DNA of 64,000 nt from Enteroscipio rubneri. GTDB lineage: Bacteria; Actinomycetota; Coriobacteriia; Coriobacteriales; Eggerthellaceae. Below, piece after piece: positions 1-7,808 of this stretch (positions are counted from its first letter, which is position 1; each line of letters begins with the position of its first letter). The notes under the pieces are model-generated. The model saw only the letters and a program-made list of their open reading frames with translations. It was not told the DNA's origin and made no database searches. Position numbers and translations under genes: made by a program. Where the stretch lies: assembly GCF_002899715.1 (NCBI RefSeq), contig NZ_PPEK01000014.1:1-64000 (forward strand). Reading direction: 5' to 3'.

Positions 1-367
1 GCCGTTCGGCGTCGACGTGAGGTCCTTCACGGAGGCGCCGTTGGCGTACTTGACGGCGCCCGTGGCGGATTCGGCCCAGCCGGCGAACGTGTGGCCGGTC
101 TTGGTGAAGCCGTTCGAGGTGAGGTTCTTGGCCGTCCCGTAGGTCATGGACTGGTTCGACATGGAGCCGCCCGTGTTCCCGTTGCCGTTGAAGATGATGG
201 AGTAGGGGTTGGGGGTCCACTTGGCGTAGAGGGTGACCGTGCCGTTCGGCGTCGACGTGAGGTCCTTCACGGAGGCGCCGTTGGCGTACTTGACGGCGCC
301 CGTGGCGGATTCGGCCCAGCCGGCGAACGTGTGGCCGGTCTTGGTGAAGCCGTTCGAGGTGAGGTTC
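1..367. repeat. tandem 240-bp coding repeat (InlB B-repeat)
   Basis: Bases 1-127 are identical to bases 241-367, giving an exact 240-bp (80-residue) period inside the surface protein gene. The second half of each unit is more diverged. The array continues past the left edge, so its copy number is unknown. Confidence 0.9.
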
Positions 368-3300
368 ACCGACATCCCATGGGGTACGGTCTGAACCGCC
401 ATAGAGCCTCCCGTGCTTCCGTTACCATTGAAGGCGATGTTGTAGGAAGTCTGCGCTCTATAGGTGTCTGCCACTCCCGATGGGATTGCATTGTATGCAA
501 ACGATTTGCCACTACTATTAATCCAGTTTCCGGTATAACCGTTCATCATCGGCTTAGAAAGAACCTTGAGTGTGTAATTCGAACCTACTTTGACTTCGGA
601 AAGACTGGGGCAGTTTCTAAATACACCAACTGCGCTTCCCGGAAGTTTTGAAGTATCTAAGCTGGAGATATCAAGAAACGTTAGCTTTGAACAATCAGCA
701 AATAATTCATCCATATTTGTATTGACAGGAAGACTCCAAGTCGAAAGATCAAGCGAAGAAAGACTAGAGCAGTTGGCGAACATGCCTTCATTAATTGTTA
801 CGACTGAAGTATCAAACCCTAAAAGATCAAGAGAGGTCAAGTTAGTACAATCATTAAACATGCGTCCCATTGCACTAACTTTCGAGGTATCCCAGCTGGA
901 AAAGTCGAGAGAAGTAAGGCTAGTGCAGCCGGAGAACATCCATGTCGTCTGTGTGAGTTTCGGAGTGTTCCAGCCAGACACGTCGATAGAAGAAAGACGA
1001 GAGCAGTTGGCGAACAAAGAATAAGCAACAAAGAGGTTCGAAGTATCCCATTTGGAGACATCGAGAAAGGATAGGCTGGAACAACCGTAAAACAAGCAGG
1101 TCATATCTGAAATACTTGAAGTATCCCATTTGGAGACATCGAGAAAGGATAGGCTGGAACAACCATGAAGCATATGTGCTACCTTTTTAACACCCGACGT
1201 GATCAGGCTGTCCAAACCTTTGATTTCGGTAAGAGCGGAGTTCCCATAGAATAGATATCCGAGCGATTCGTTTGCTTTCACTCCGCTATCAATCGTAGCA
1301 ACTTTAATCGTACTATTGTTTGCCCACGGAATGTAGCTTTCAGCGTAAGACGCGGGCAGCGTTCCGCTGATACCATTGGTAGGAGTTATAATAAGTTCGT
1401 TTGTCGAGGTGATGTACCAGGTAACGCCATCGCCGATGGTTCCCGTAGTGGCACCCTGTGGTACGACGCGCTTCCACTTCGCATAGAACGTCACGATGCC
1501 GGAAACAAAGTCCCCCGAGTCAAATTCGGCACTACCAGCACCGAAATTATAGAGCTCTTCAGGATGAGAACGAATAGACCAGCCAACAAACGTATAACCG
1601 GGTTTCGAAGGGTCTTGAGGCTTAGTTATATTTGGGGTCATATTATAATGAGATGAAGACGTCGGGCCACCGCTTGCGATTCCAGTCATGTATATCTTCT
1701 GATCGGGAACAGACGTTCCGCCTAGAGAATCAAAACGGAACGTGTACGTACCATCAGCATCAAAGATGTATGGCGTCGGCTTCCCCGCCACCACCTCCAC
1801 CACGCGCATGATCCTCGCCAGCTCGATGCCGTCCAGCGACAGCACGGCCGTCACCTCGGACACGCCGATCTTCTTGCCGGTCACTTGGCCGGCTTCGACC
1901 GAGATGGGCGTGGCGGCATACGAGTACGTCAGCTCGCAGCCGTCAGGGACTTCGCACACGCCGCCCTCGAACAGGTCGGCGGTTTCGCCGACTTCGAGCG
2001 CAAGCGGATCGCTCGCGAGGGAAATGCCGTACGGCAGGATATGGTTTCCGCTGGCCACGAGGCCGGGATTCCAGGGGTATTCGCCCGCTTCGTCGTAAGG
2101 GGCGTAAATCGCGACGCCCGTGCAGCCCGCAATCGCGTCGGCGTCGACGGATGGGGCGTTTGAAAAGGTGACGATTCGGGAGAGATCGGGGCAATCGGCG
2201 AACGCGCGCGAGCCCACTGAGGTGACGCTGGCCGGGATCACGACGCGCTGCACGGCCGTGCCCGAGAACGCGCCGGCACCGATGGCCGACACGCCTTCCG
2301 AAAGCTCGACGGACGCCAGGCCGGTGCAGCCGGTGAAGGCATCGTCGCCGATCACCGTTATCGGCGCGCGGATTTGCACGGACGACAGCGACTGCCGGCC
2401 CTGGAAACCGGCCGGCGCTATGGCCGACACGCGATATTCCACGTCGTTCAGCTTCGCGGTGGCGGGAATGACCAGGTCGGCCTCGGGATCGCTTTCGCCT
2501 ACCCATGAAACGGCAAGCGTGTAGTCGTCCAGCAGCGTGAAGACGAAGCCCGAGGCGGGCTGGCCTTCGGGATCGGTCGGCCCCACCGCATCGCCCGGCG
2601 CCGCCGGTTCGACGAAGCTCTGGAAGCCCGCGGCCTCCCACACGACCTTGCGCGTGTCGTAGTTCTCGCCGGCGGGAAGCGCCACCTGCGCGTCCCGCTT
2701 CGCCGCCTCCGCGAAGGCGGTCTCGTGGATGTCGCGCACATACCCCAGCGCCACGATGGACGCGAGGCCCTCCGCTTGCGCGAAGGCCCCTTCGCCGATG
2801 GACTCCGTCTCGGCGGGCAGCACGACCGCATTGCCCGCGGCGGCCGGGAAGTACAGAAGGCTCGCGCCATCCTTGCTGTAGAGCACGCCCTCGCGCGCGG
2901 AGAAGGCGGCGCTGCCCTCCCCCGCGTGCACGGCCGACAGGCCCGAAACGCTCGAAAACGCCGAGGCCGGCGCCGAGGACGTTTCGTCGGGGATTCGCGC
3001 CGTGCCGCGCTTGCCTTCGGGCACAAACAGAAGCGCGCTCAGATCCTTCGAGAACAGCATGCCGTCGGACGAAGCGTACTTCTGGTTCTGCGGGCTCGCG
3101 AACACGCTTTCGAGCAACGGGCAGCCCGAGAGCGCCCCGTCGGCCACCGTTTCCACGGAGGCCGGAAGCGAGAGGGAGGTCGCCCCGCTTCCGGCCAGCA
3201 CGCCGGACGCGGACCCGTCGGCGGCGGTGTAGTCGATGTCGGGATCGCCGATGACGGTGACGGCGTAGGCGTCCTCGCCGCTCATCACCAGGTAGGGCAC

Positions 3301-3801
3301 GGCCACGTCGCCCGCAAGAGACGCGCCGCGCCATCCCACGAGCGCGACGGATTCGCCATCGTCCAGGATGCGGTACACAAGGCCGTCCTGCACGACCTCG
3401 CCGACGACTGCCTTGGGCGCTTCGGGCACCAGCGGTACGGCCGCGGTGGCCTGGCCGGACGCGGGGCTTTGGTCGATCGGGGCCGAAGGGGCGGCATCGG
3501 CGCCGGCGGGCGCCTGGGAGCCGTCCTGCGGCGCGCCGGCGGGCGCATCCAGCGGCACGTCCTCGCTCAGCTGGCCCGAGGAGGAACCCCCGTCGCCCGC
3601 CGGGTCCTTCGCGGACTCGCCGGCGCCGTTCGCATTCGTGTCGGGCTGCGACGCCCCCTCGGATTCGGCCGTCGCTGCGGGCAACGGTTCGGCCGCATAC
3701 GCGCGCGCGGCATCCAGAGGAGTGCCGGCGACGAGAGCGAGCGACAAGACGAGGGCGAGCGCGGCTGCGCCCGTCCGCGAGCGAACGTTTCTCTGTCCCA
3801 T
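1..3801 (-). CDS. BspA/InlB-type surface protein, 3' end beyond window edge (partial)
   Basis: The frame is open from the ATG at 3801 to base 1, so only the first 1267 residues are visible and the C-terminal anchor is missing. Residues 1-37 form a signal peptide (hydrophobic core, then ARAYAAE). A Pro/Ala/Gly-rich linker follows to about 120. Leucine-rich-repeat (LRR_5/BspA) blocks with the IGxxAFxGCxxLxxV pattern lie at about 180-345 and 475-545. A bacterial Ig-like segment is near 595-668, an InlB-type B-repeat (PGYTFVGW, then VTFYAKW) near 683-777, a DUF285 array near 830-1070 (units like GCTSLTSLDFSSWDTS), and 80-residue B-repeats from about 1118 onward. These families are known in adhesins and host-facing surface proteins; adhesion is inferred here. 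The DUF285 part (about 430-1740) is visibly AT-richer than the N-terminal part, which suggests a mosaic origin. Confidence 0.88.
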   Translation of the reverse strand, partial: MGQRNVRSRTGAAALALVLSLALVAGTPLDAARAYAAEPLPAATAESEGASQPDTNANGAGESAKDPAGDGGSSSGQLSEDVPLDAPAGAPQDGSQAPAGADAAPSAPIDQSPASGQATAAVPLVPEAPKAVVGEVVQDGLVYRILDDGESVALVGWRGASLAGDVAVPYLVMSGEDAYAVTVIGDPDIDYTAADGSASGVLAGSGATSLSLPASVETVADGALSGCPLLESVFASPQNQKYASSDGMLFSKDLSALLFVPEGKRGTARIPDETSSAPASAFSSVSGLSAVHAGEGSAAFSAREGVLYSKDGASLLYFPAAAGNAVVLPAETESIGEGAFAQAEGLASIVALGYVRDIHETAFAEAAKRDAQVALPAGENYDTRKVVWEAAGFQSFVEPAAPGDAVGPTDPEGQPASGFVFTLLDDYTLAVSWVGESDPEADLVIPATAKLNDVEYRVSAIAPAGFQGRQSLSSVQIRAPITVIGDDAFTGCTGLASVELSEGVSAIGAGAFSGTAVQRVVIPASVTSVGSRAFADCPDLSRIVTFSNAPSVDADAIAGCTGVAIYAPYDEAGEYPWNPGLVASGNHILPYGISLASDPLALEVGETADLFEGGVCEVPDGCELTYSYAATPISVEAGQVTGKKIGVSEVTAVLSLDGIELARIMRVVEVVAGKPTPYIFDADGTYTFRFDSLGGTSVPDQKIYMTGIASGGPTSSSHYNMTPNITKPQDPSKPGYTFVGWSIRSHPEELYNFGAGSAEFDSGDFVSGIVTFYAKWKRVVPQGATTGTIGDGVTWYITSTNELIITPTNGISGTLPASYAESYIPWANNSTIKVATIDSGVKANESLGYLFYGNSALTEIKGLDSLITSGVKKVAHMLHGCSSLSFLDVSKWDTSSISDMTCLFYGCSSLSFLDVSKWDTSNLFVAYSLFANCSRLSSIDVSGWNTPKLTQTTWMFSGCTSLTSLDFSSWDTSKVSAMGRMFNDCTNLTSLDLLGFDTSVVTINEGMFANCSSLSSLDLSTWSLPVNTNMDELFADCSKLTFLDISSLDTSKLPGSAVGVFRNCPSLSEVKVGSNYTLKVLSKPMMNGYTGNWINSSGKSFAYNAIPSGVADTYRAQTSYNIAFNGNGSTGGSMAVQTVPHGMSVNLTSNGFTKTGHTFAGWAESATGAVKYANGASVKDLTSTPNGTVTLYAKWTPNPYSIIFNGNGNTGGSMSNQSMTYGTAKNLTSNGFTKTGHTFAGWAESATGAVKYANGASVKDLTSTPNG

Positions 3802-3913
3802 TTCTCTGTCCCTTTTCGATCCGTTCGCGTTGACGTCGAGCTAATGTCGGCGTCGGCATCCAGAAGCCCCTCTGGATGTATGCGAATACGCCTGTTCACA
3901 CTCATAAAGAGTA

Positions 3914-4005
3914 ATATATTCGACATATTAGACATAGGAGGGGAGTTTGTAAACCGCTGGGGACAGGTTTTGTTGAATATATTCACCTTTCGGGATATAT
4001 TCACC
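3914..4005. promoter_or_regulatory. three ATATATTC operator-like motifs
   Basis: ATATATTCGAC lies at 3914-3924, against the -10 element. ATATATTCACC lies at 3977-3987 and again at 3995-4005, 18 bases apart and upstream of the -35. The same ATATATTCGAC occurs inverted at 7537-7547, before the other large envelope gene. A shared regulator is inferred; its identity is unknown. Confidence 0.4.
3925..3953 (-). promoter_or_regulatory. sigma70-type promoter of the surface protein gene
   Basis: On the minus strand TTTACA (3953-3948) and TAATAT (3930-3925) are 17 bases apart, leaving an untranslated leader of roughly 115 bases before the ATG at 3801. Confidence 0.6.
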
Positions 4006-4146
4006 AGTATAGTGGCTTCGGCGTTTTTGGGAAGAGGGGCGCGTGGATGCCGGCGAAACCCGCTGGCGAAACCGCGTCTCCATGTTAAAACCCGTTGATA
4101 TTGCGCAAGGGCAGCGACACGCCGTACTGCCCTCTCCCCATCCTCG

Positions 4147-4665
4147 CTAGAGGCCGAAGCGAACGCGCCACGCGCCGTCCGATCCTCGCCCGGCGCGGTA
4201 TCCCAGGTTGCGGCACGTCTCCACCGTGGCGTCGATGCGCGCGCGGCAGCTGTCCAGCATGAGCCAGTCTTCTTCGGATAGCGCTTCCTCGACGCGCCTG
4301 CGAAAGCGCCGGTTCGGGTCTTCGGCGCACTTGGAAGAGCTCCGCACTGAGTCCTCGGCGCGTTCGAGATCGCTCGCACCCGCCGAAGGGTCGGCGCACT
4401 TGCGTTCGAGATCGCTCGCACCCGCCGAAGGGCCGGCGCGTTCGAGATCGCGCGGGCCCGCCGAAGGATCGGCAGGCCCAATGCCGGCCGAATCCGTCGA
4501 AGGCTCGATGCGAGCCAGGACTTCGTCCAGCGCCTGCTGGTACTCGTCAAGCGCCTGCTCCACGCACGCGACCCCCTCGCGCAGGCCCCGCAATGCCAGC
4601 AGCACGCGGCCGGCCGTCAGCAGCACGTTCGCGCGGACCAGCCTGCGCGCGCAACGCTTCTCCAT
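4147..4665 (-). CDS. hypothetical protein with internal repeats
   Basis: This 172-residue protein matches no family I recognise. Residues 1-60 are predicted mostly helical (LVRANVLLTAGRVLLALRG and a following Gln/Leu-rich helix). The middle contains about three copies of a unit reading roughly DPSAGASDLER, mirrored in DNA repeats at about 4360-4480. The C-terminal 60 residues are charged and end in GAWRVRFGL. The start is well supported by TTAGGGGGC about seven bases before the ATG. A promoter (TTGACC, 16 bases, TATCAT) and a palindrome lie upstream, facing the XRE regulator at 4822, so control by that regulator is likely but inferred. Confidence 0.65.
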   Translation of the reverse strand: MEKRCARRLVRANVLLTAGRVLLALRGLREGVACVEQALDEYQQALDEVLARIEPSTDSAGIGPADPSAGPRDLERAGPSAGASDLERKCADPSAGASDLERAEDSVRSSSKCAEDPNRRFRRRVEEALSEEDWLMLDSCRARIDATVETCRNLGYRAGRGSDGAWRVRFGL

Positions 4666-4700
4666 AGCTCAGCCCCCTAAACCGAACTCTTGTGTATTAT

Positions 4701-4717
4701 CTACATTAATCATGTAG
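4701..4717. promoter_or_regulatory. palindromic operator candidate
   Basis: CTACAT and ATGTAG flank a 5-base centre just downstream of the -10 of the 4665 gene, in the divergent region shared with an XRE regulator. This is a plausible binding site for that regulator. Confidence 0.4.
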
Positions 4718-4725
4718 TTTCTTAT

Positions 4726-4753
4726 ATGATAGCACAGCTATATTGTAGGTCAA
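4726..4753 (-). promoter_or_regulatory. promoter for the 4147-4665 gene
   Basis: On the minus strand TTGACC (4753-4748) and TATCAT (4731-4726) are 16 bases apart. Confidence 0.5.
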
Positions 4754-4759
4754 CTATCC

Positions 4760-4788
4760 TTTACATATTTGCGGTCTCCTCATAATTT
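4760..4788 (+). promoter_or_regulatory. promoter for the XRE regulator
   Basis: TTTACA (4760-4765) and TAATTT (4783-4788) are 17 bases apart, followed by a short leader with a strong ribosome binding site. Confidence 0.55.
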
Positions 4789-4821
4789 ATGTACCATGGC
4801 TTCGAAAGGAGGAGGCCCCCT

Positions 4822-5262
4822 ATGCAGCATAATCTGCAGCTGAAATCGCTCCGCAAGCGGGCGGGATTCAATACGCAGGCTGATTTGGCCCAGACGCTCG
4901 GAGTGAATCCCCGCACGTATGCGTCGTGGGAGCGCGGGGAGGTGAAGCTGACGCTCGGCGATGCCCAGCGCATAGCCGACGTGCTCGGCTGCTCGCTCGA
5001 CGAGCTGGCCGGGCGCGCGGAACCTGCCGACCGGCGCCCCTCCGCAGCAGCCCAGGATTCGAGGCGCAACGCGTCCCCCGCCGCGCCGCCGAAGAGCGAG
5101 CGCGCTCGCCCGGGTTCGGCCGATGCCGACAGGGATCAGATGGAAATCGTCAGGCTGTTCAACCAGCTCGACGAGCCGAGGAAGGGTTTTCTGCTGGAGG
5201 CCGCGCAAGGGCTGGCCGCGGCGTCCAAACCGGAAGCCGCGGTCGCGGTCACGTCTTTCTGA
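4822..5262 (+). CDS. XRE-family helix-turn-helix regulator
   Basis: This 146-residue protein has a Cro/C1-type helix-turn-helix at about residues 5-62 (LRKRAGFNTQADLAQTLGV, then SWERGE and a third helix ending in LGCSLDELAG). A Pro/Ala-rich linker joins it to a short C-terminal helix (VRLFNQLDEPRKGFLL) that may be for oligomerisation. The ATG at 4822 is preferred over the upstream ATG at 4789 because AAAGGAGG lies nine bases before it. Its 3' end overlaps the convergent gene at 5249 by 14 bases. It probably controls itself and the divergent 4147-4665 gene. Confidence 0.8.
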   Translation: MQHNLQLKSLRKRAGFNTQADLAQTLGVNPRTYASWERGEVKLTLGDAQRIADVLGCSLDELAGRAEPADRRPSAAAQDSRRNASPAAPPKSERARPGSADADRDQMEIVRLFNQLDEPRKGFLLEAAQGLAAASKPEAAVAVTSF

Positions 5263-7399
5263 CGATGGCGAGGTCTTCCACGCTTACGCGCAGCTCGTCT
5301 TCGTACTGCTCGCGGTCGAGCCTGTTCGCCGAGACGTCCACGACGGCGAAGGCGCTCGCGCCCGACGCCTCACCTTCTTTGAGGCTGGACCCGTAGTCCT
5401 GCTTCAGATCCGCCAGAAACGCCTGCGCGGCCTGCGCGTCGGCGAATTGCATCTCGAGGCTGGACGTTTCGCACAGTCCGTCGCGTCCGAAAGCCACCGT
5501 CTCGGTGACCGAGCGCTCGTCGCCCTCGCCGCCCATCGTGTAGCGATAGACGACGGTGCCCGACCGGTCACGGTCCTCCTCGGCCGGCACATCCGCAGGA
5601 TCGTCACCGAAGCGCTGCTGCTGCCGTTGGCCCGAGTCGACCTGCGTCGCCTGGTCGGAGGGCCCTTCGCTCGACCCTTCGTCGAGGTGCGAGAGCTGAA
5701 ACGCCCCGAAGCCCAGCAGGGTCGCGAGCAGCGCGCAGCCCACCGCGGTAGCGCCCGCCTTGAGGGCGAAGCTGCGACGGTGCAGCTCGTCCGCCTCGCG
5801 CATGCCCTCCGCGATACTGGACGGCAGCTCGTCGAACATGATGCTGGAGAGCTCGGCCGGGCCGCCATCTGCGGAGGGCGACGGGCGGTCAGGGGCCAAG
5901 GCGCTGGTCGATGCTGTCGGGCGATGGATACTCGCGTCGCCGGCTGAAGCCGATGGGCGGTCGGGGATCTCGCTGCACGCTTCGCACGCGGTCGCGCCAG
6001 GGGTCGGCGCGGCGGTATGCGCGGCAGGCGGACAGCCCGCATCCGACTCGTGCCGATCCGGCGGACGCTCTTCGAGGGCGCGCCGCGGGGAGGCGTCCGC
6101 GATAACGCCGGCGTCCCTCAGCTCTCGCAGGCGCTTCTGCACGAGCATCTCGAGCTGCCGGTCTATGGTCGAGTGCTTGTCGGGCTGCTTCGCCGCGGCG
6201 TCCTCGTCGCGCGGGACCACGCGCGCGACGAGAGCCTCCGGCTTACGCTCTCCTGCCGAGGCCGCGGGCACGACGCGACCCGCGGCAGTGGACGCGGGTG
6301 AGGGCGCGGGCGGGCGCCGGTTTGCAGCGGGGAACGCGGCTGCAGACGCCTGACGACTGGCGGCGGCGCGACGCGGGCGGGCGCTTTGGCCCTCCATCGC
6401 GTGCTTGCCCCGAAGCCCGATTATTTGCGAGGACGCATCGGCCTGCTCCGCGAGGGGCCTATCGGGCAACGCAGGCTCTGTAGCGGGTGCTTCGGCAGCA
6501 CGGCCATGAGCCGATCCGAACGCGCGCGCCACCGGAGGGGCAACCGCAGGCGGTGCCGAGGCCTCAGGCGGGCGCTGCGCCTCCGGTGCGCGCGGCTGGA
6601 CGGGCACCGACGGCTCGGAGGCGTTCGCAGGCGGCGACGAGCACGGCCGATCAGCCGCAGGCGCGTGATCCAGGACGGGCGACATGGGAGTCGCGCCCTT
6701 GTCCGCCCCGGCAGCAAGGTGCGCGGCCGGTTCCGCCCCGGCTTCCGATGCGGCAGCGAGGGATGCGGCAGCGAGGGATGCGGCCGGTTCCGATGCGGGT
6801 TCCTCCGACGCTTCGAACGACGGCGCGATCGGCTCAGGCGGCGCGGATGCGACCGTTTGGATCGAGCGGGGCGCAGGCTCCGGCCCAGAACGGGCCGAAG
6901 GTTCGAGGGTGTACGGGAAGAAAGATCCCGTAGCGGCATCGGAGAGCGCTGCGGCTGCGCCTTCCGGTGCGGGCCCCGACGCCGCCCCGGATGCGGGAGC
7001 AGGCGCGGCTTCGAGCTCGTGCACCTGCGGAACGGACGGCATCGAGAAGCCGAGCGGGGTCCGGGCGATCATTTCCAGAAGCCGCAGGTTCGCCTCGCCC
7101 GCATCCAAAGGCGAGCCGGCCACCGCTTCGGCATCGGCTATCGCCTGCGCCGCAGGCGCTGCTGCCGCGTCTGCGGCGCAGGACTGCGCTTCAGAGGCGG
7201 CAGGTCGCCCCTCCATAGCAGCCGGCGGCGAGTCGGCGGTTTCCGCCTTCGCATCGACGGCCTTCGACGCAGGAGCAGAACGATCCCCCGCGCTTTCCGA
7301 TGCTTCGCCAGCAGCCGCCTCATGCGGATGCTCGGCAAGCCCGTCCACGAACGCGAACAGGCCCTCCAAAGACAACGAATCGTCGTCGTGCTGCAACAT
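5249..7399 (-). CDS. Ala/Pro-rich single-pass membrane protein, unknown function
   Basis: This 716-residue protein has no family that I recognise. Residues 1-35 are acidic (LSLEGLFAFVDGL). Residues 35-530 are low-complexity Ala/Pro/Glu/Ser sequence, expected to be disordered. One membrane helix lies at about 545-570 (GATAVGCALLATLLGFGAF). A folded C-terminal domain of about 120 residues follows, containing YRYTMGGEG and an FADAQAAQAFLADLKQDYG helix. A helix with many charged residues near 415-440 (IDRQLEMLVQKRLRELRDAG) could be a coiled coil. The layout, a long cytoplasmic disordered arm, one helix and a small external domain, resembles anchored sensor or scaffold proteins, but that is only a shape argument. 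The ribosome binding site is weak. Confidence 0.72.
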   Translation of the reverse strand: MLQHDDDSLSLEGLFAFVDGLAEHPHEAAAGEASESAGDRSAPASKAVDAKAETADSPPAAMEGRPAASEAQSCAADAAAAPAAQAIADAEAVAGSPLDAGEANLRLLEMIARTPLGFSMPSVPQVHELEAAPAPASGAASGPAPEGAAAALSDAATGSFFPYTLEPSARSGPEPAPRSIQTVASAPPEPIAPSFEASEEPASEPAASLAAASLAAASEAGAEPAAHLAAGADKGATPMSPVLDHAPAADRPCSSPPANASEPSVPVQPRAPEAQRPPEASAPPAVAPPVARAFGSAHGRAAEAPATEPALPDRPLAEQADASSQIIGLRGKHAMEGQSARPRRAAASRQASAAAFPAANRRPPAPSPASTAAGRVVPAASAGERKPEALVARVVPRDEDAAAKQPDKHSTIDRQLEMLVQKRLRELRDAGVIADASPRRALEERPPDRHESDAGCPPAAHTAAPTPGATACEACSEIPDRPSASAGDASIHRPTASTSALAPDRPSPSADGGPAELSSIMFDELPSSIAEGMREADELHRRSFALKAGATAVGCALLATLLGFGAFQLSHLDEGSSEGPSDQATQVDSGQRQQQRFGDDPADVPAEEDRDRSGTVVYRYTMGGEGDERSVTETVAFGRDGLCETSSLEMQFADAQAAQAFLADLKQDYGSSLKEGEASGASAFAVVDVSANRLDREQYEDELRVSVEDLAIVRKT

Positions 7400-7729
7400 T
7401 CTCTAGCTTTCTCACGACCGCGCCGTTCGGCGCGTTGCTGTGCTGCCGACCGTTCCGAGGCCCGCTTATCCAACCGCGCCATCGGGCGCCACCAACCGCC
7501 TACTATAGCAAACAAACCCAAGCTACACGCCCAAATGTCGAATATATACATCTTTGCACCTTGAAGTCGCTTCGGCTGCATTTCATTCAAGAAGCGGCTC
7601 ATGTTCGCTTAGCAACGCAGCACACCGCTACAACTGCTTTCCGTTTCGGTTTGTCTCAGCCCCACGCTGCAATCAACCTACATGCGCCTCGACAATGCTC
7701 TCTTCTTCCTCCTATGGCTTGCTACCCGA

Positions 7730-7758
7730 TTGACAGCGCACACGCGTTCGCGTATTAT
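7730..7758 (+). promoter_or_regulatory. strong sigma70-type promoter of the radical SAM/DUF4130 operon
   Basis: A perfect TTGACA (7730-7735) and TATTAT (7753-7758) are separated by exactly 17 bases. The expected transcription start is near 7765, inside the CGAACG repeats. Confidence 0.75.
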
Positions 7759-7799
7759 GAGCGAACGGATATTCTCACGAACGTTTGATCGCGCGAACG
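7745..7799. promoter_or_regulatory. phased CGAACG repeat array (operator candidate)
   Basis: CGTTCG at 7745-7750 is an inverted copy lying in the -10/-35 spacer. Direct CGAACG copies lie at 7762-7767, 7778-7783 and 7794-7799, each start exactly 16 bases after the last. The first pair also makes GTTCGC, nine bases, GCGAAC across the -10. The arrangement suggests cooperative repressor binding. It is not a standard LexA box, which needs GAAC and GTTC four bases apart. Confidence 0.5.
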
Positions 7800-7808
7800 G
7801 ATGACCGC

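Larger units (their letters stand above)
3802..4146. other. promoter region of the surface protein gene
   Basis: This 345-base gap is AT-rich compared with its surroundings. It holds the surface protein promoter and three copies of an ATATATTC-type motif. No open frame here looks coding. Confidence 0.6.
7400..7808. other. divergent intergenic region
   Basis: This 409-base gap separates the membrane protein gene (minus) from the radical SAM gene (plus). It contains the inverted ATATATTCGAC motif at 7537-7547, a strong plus-strand promoter at 7730-7758, and the CGAACG array. The stretch 7560-7725 shows no clear signal. Confidence 0.6.

Noticed and set aside
1943-3859. 638-codon minus-strand frame over the surface protein gene
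   Set aside because: It is the wrong frame of the same strand, Arg-rich with no fold pattern. The frame starting at 3801 gives a signal peptide and known repeats.
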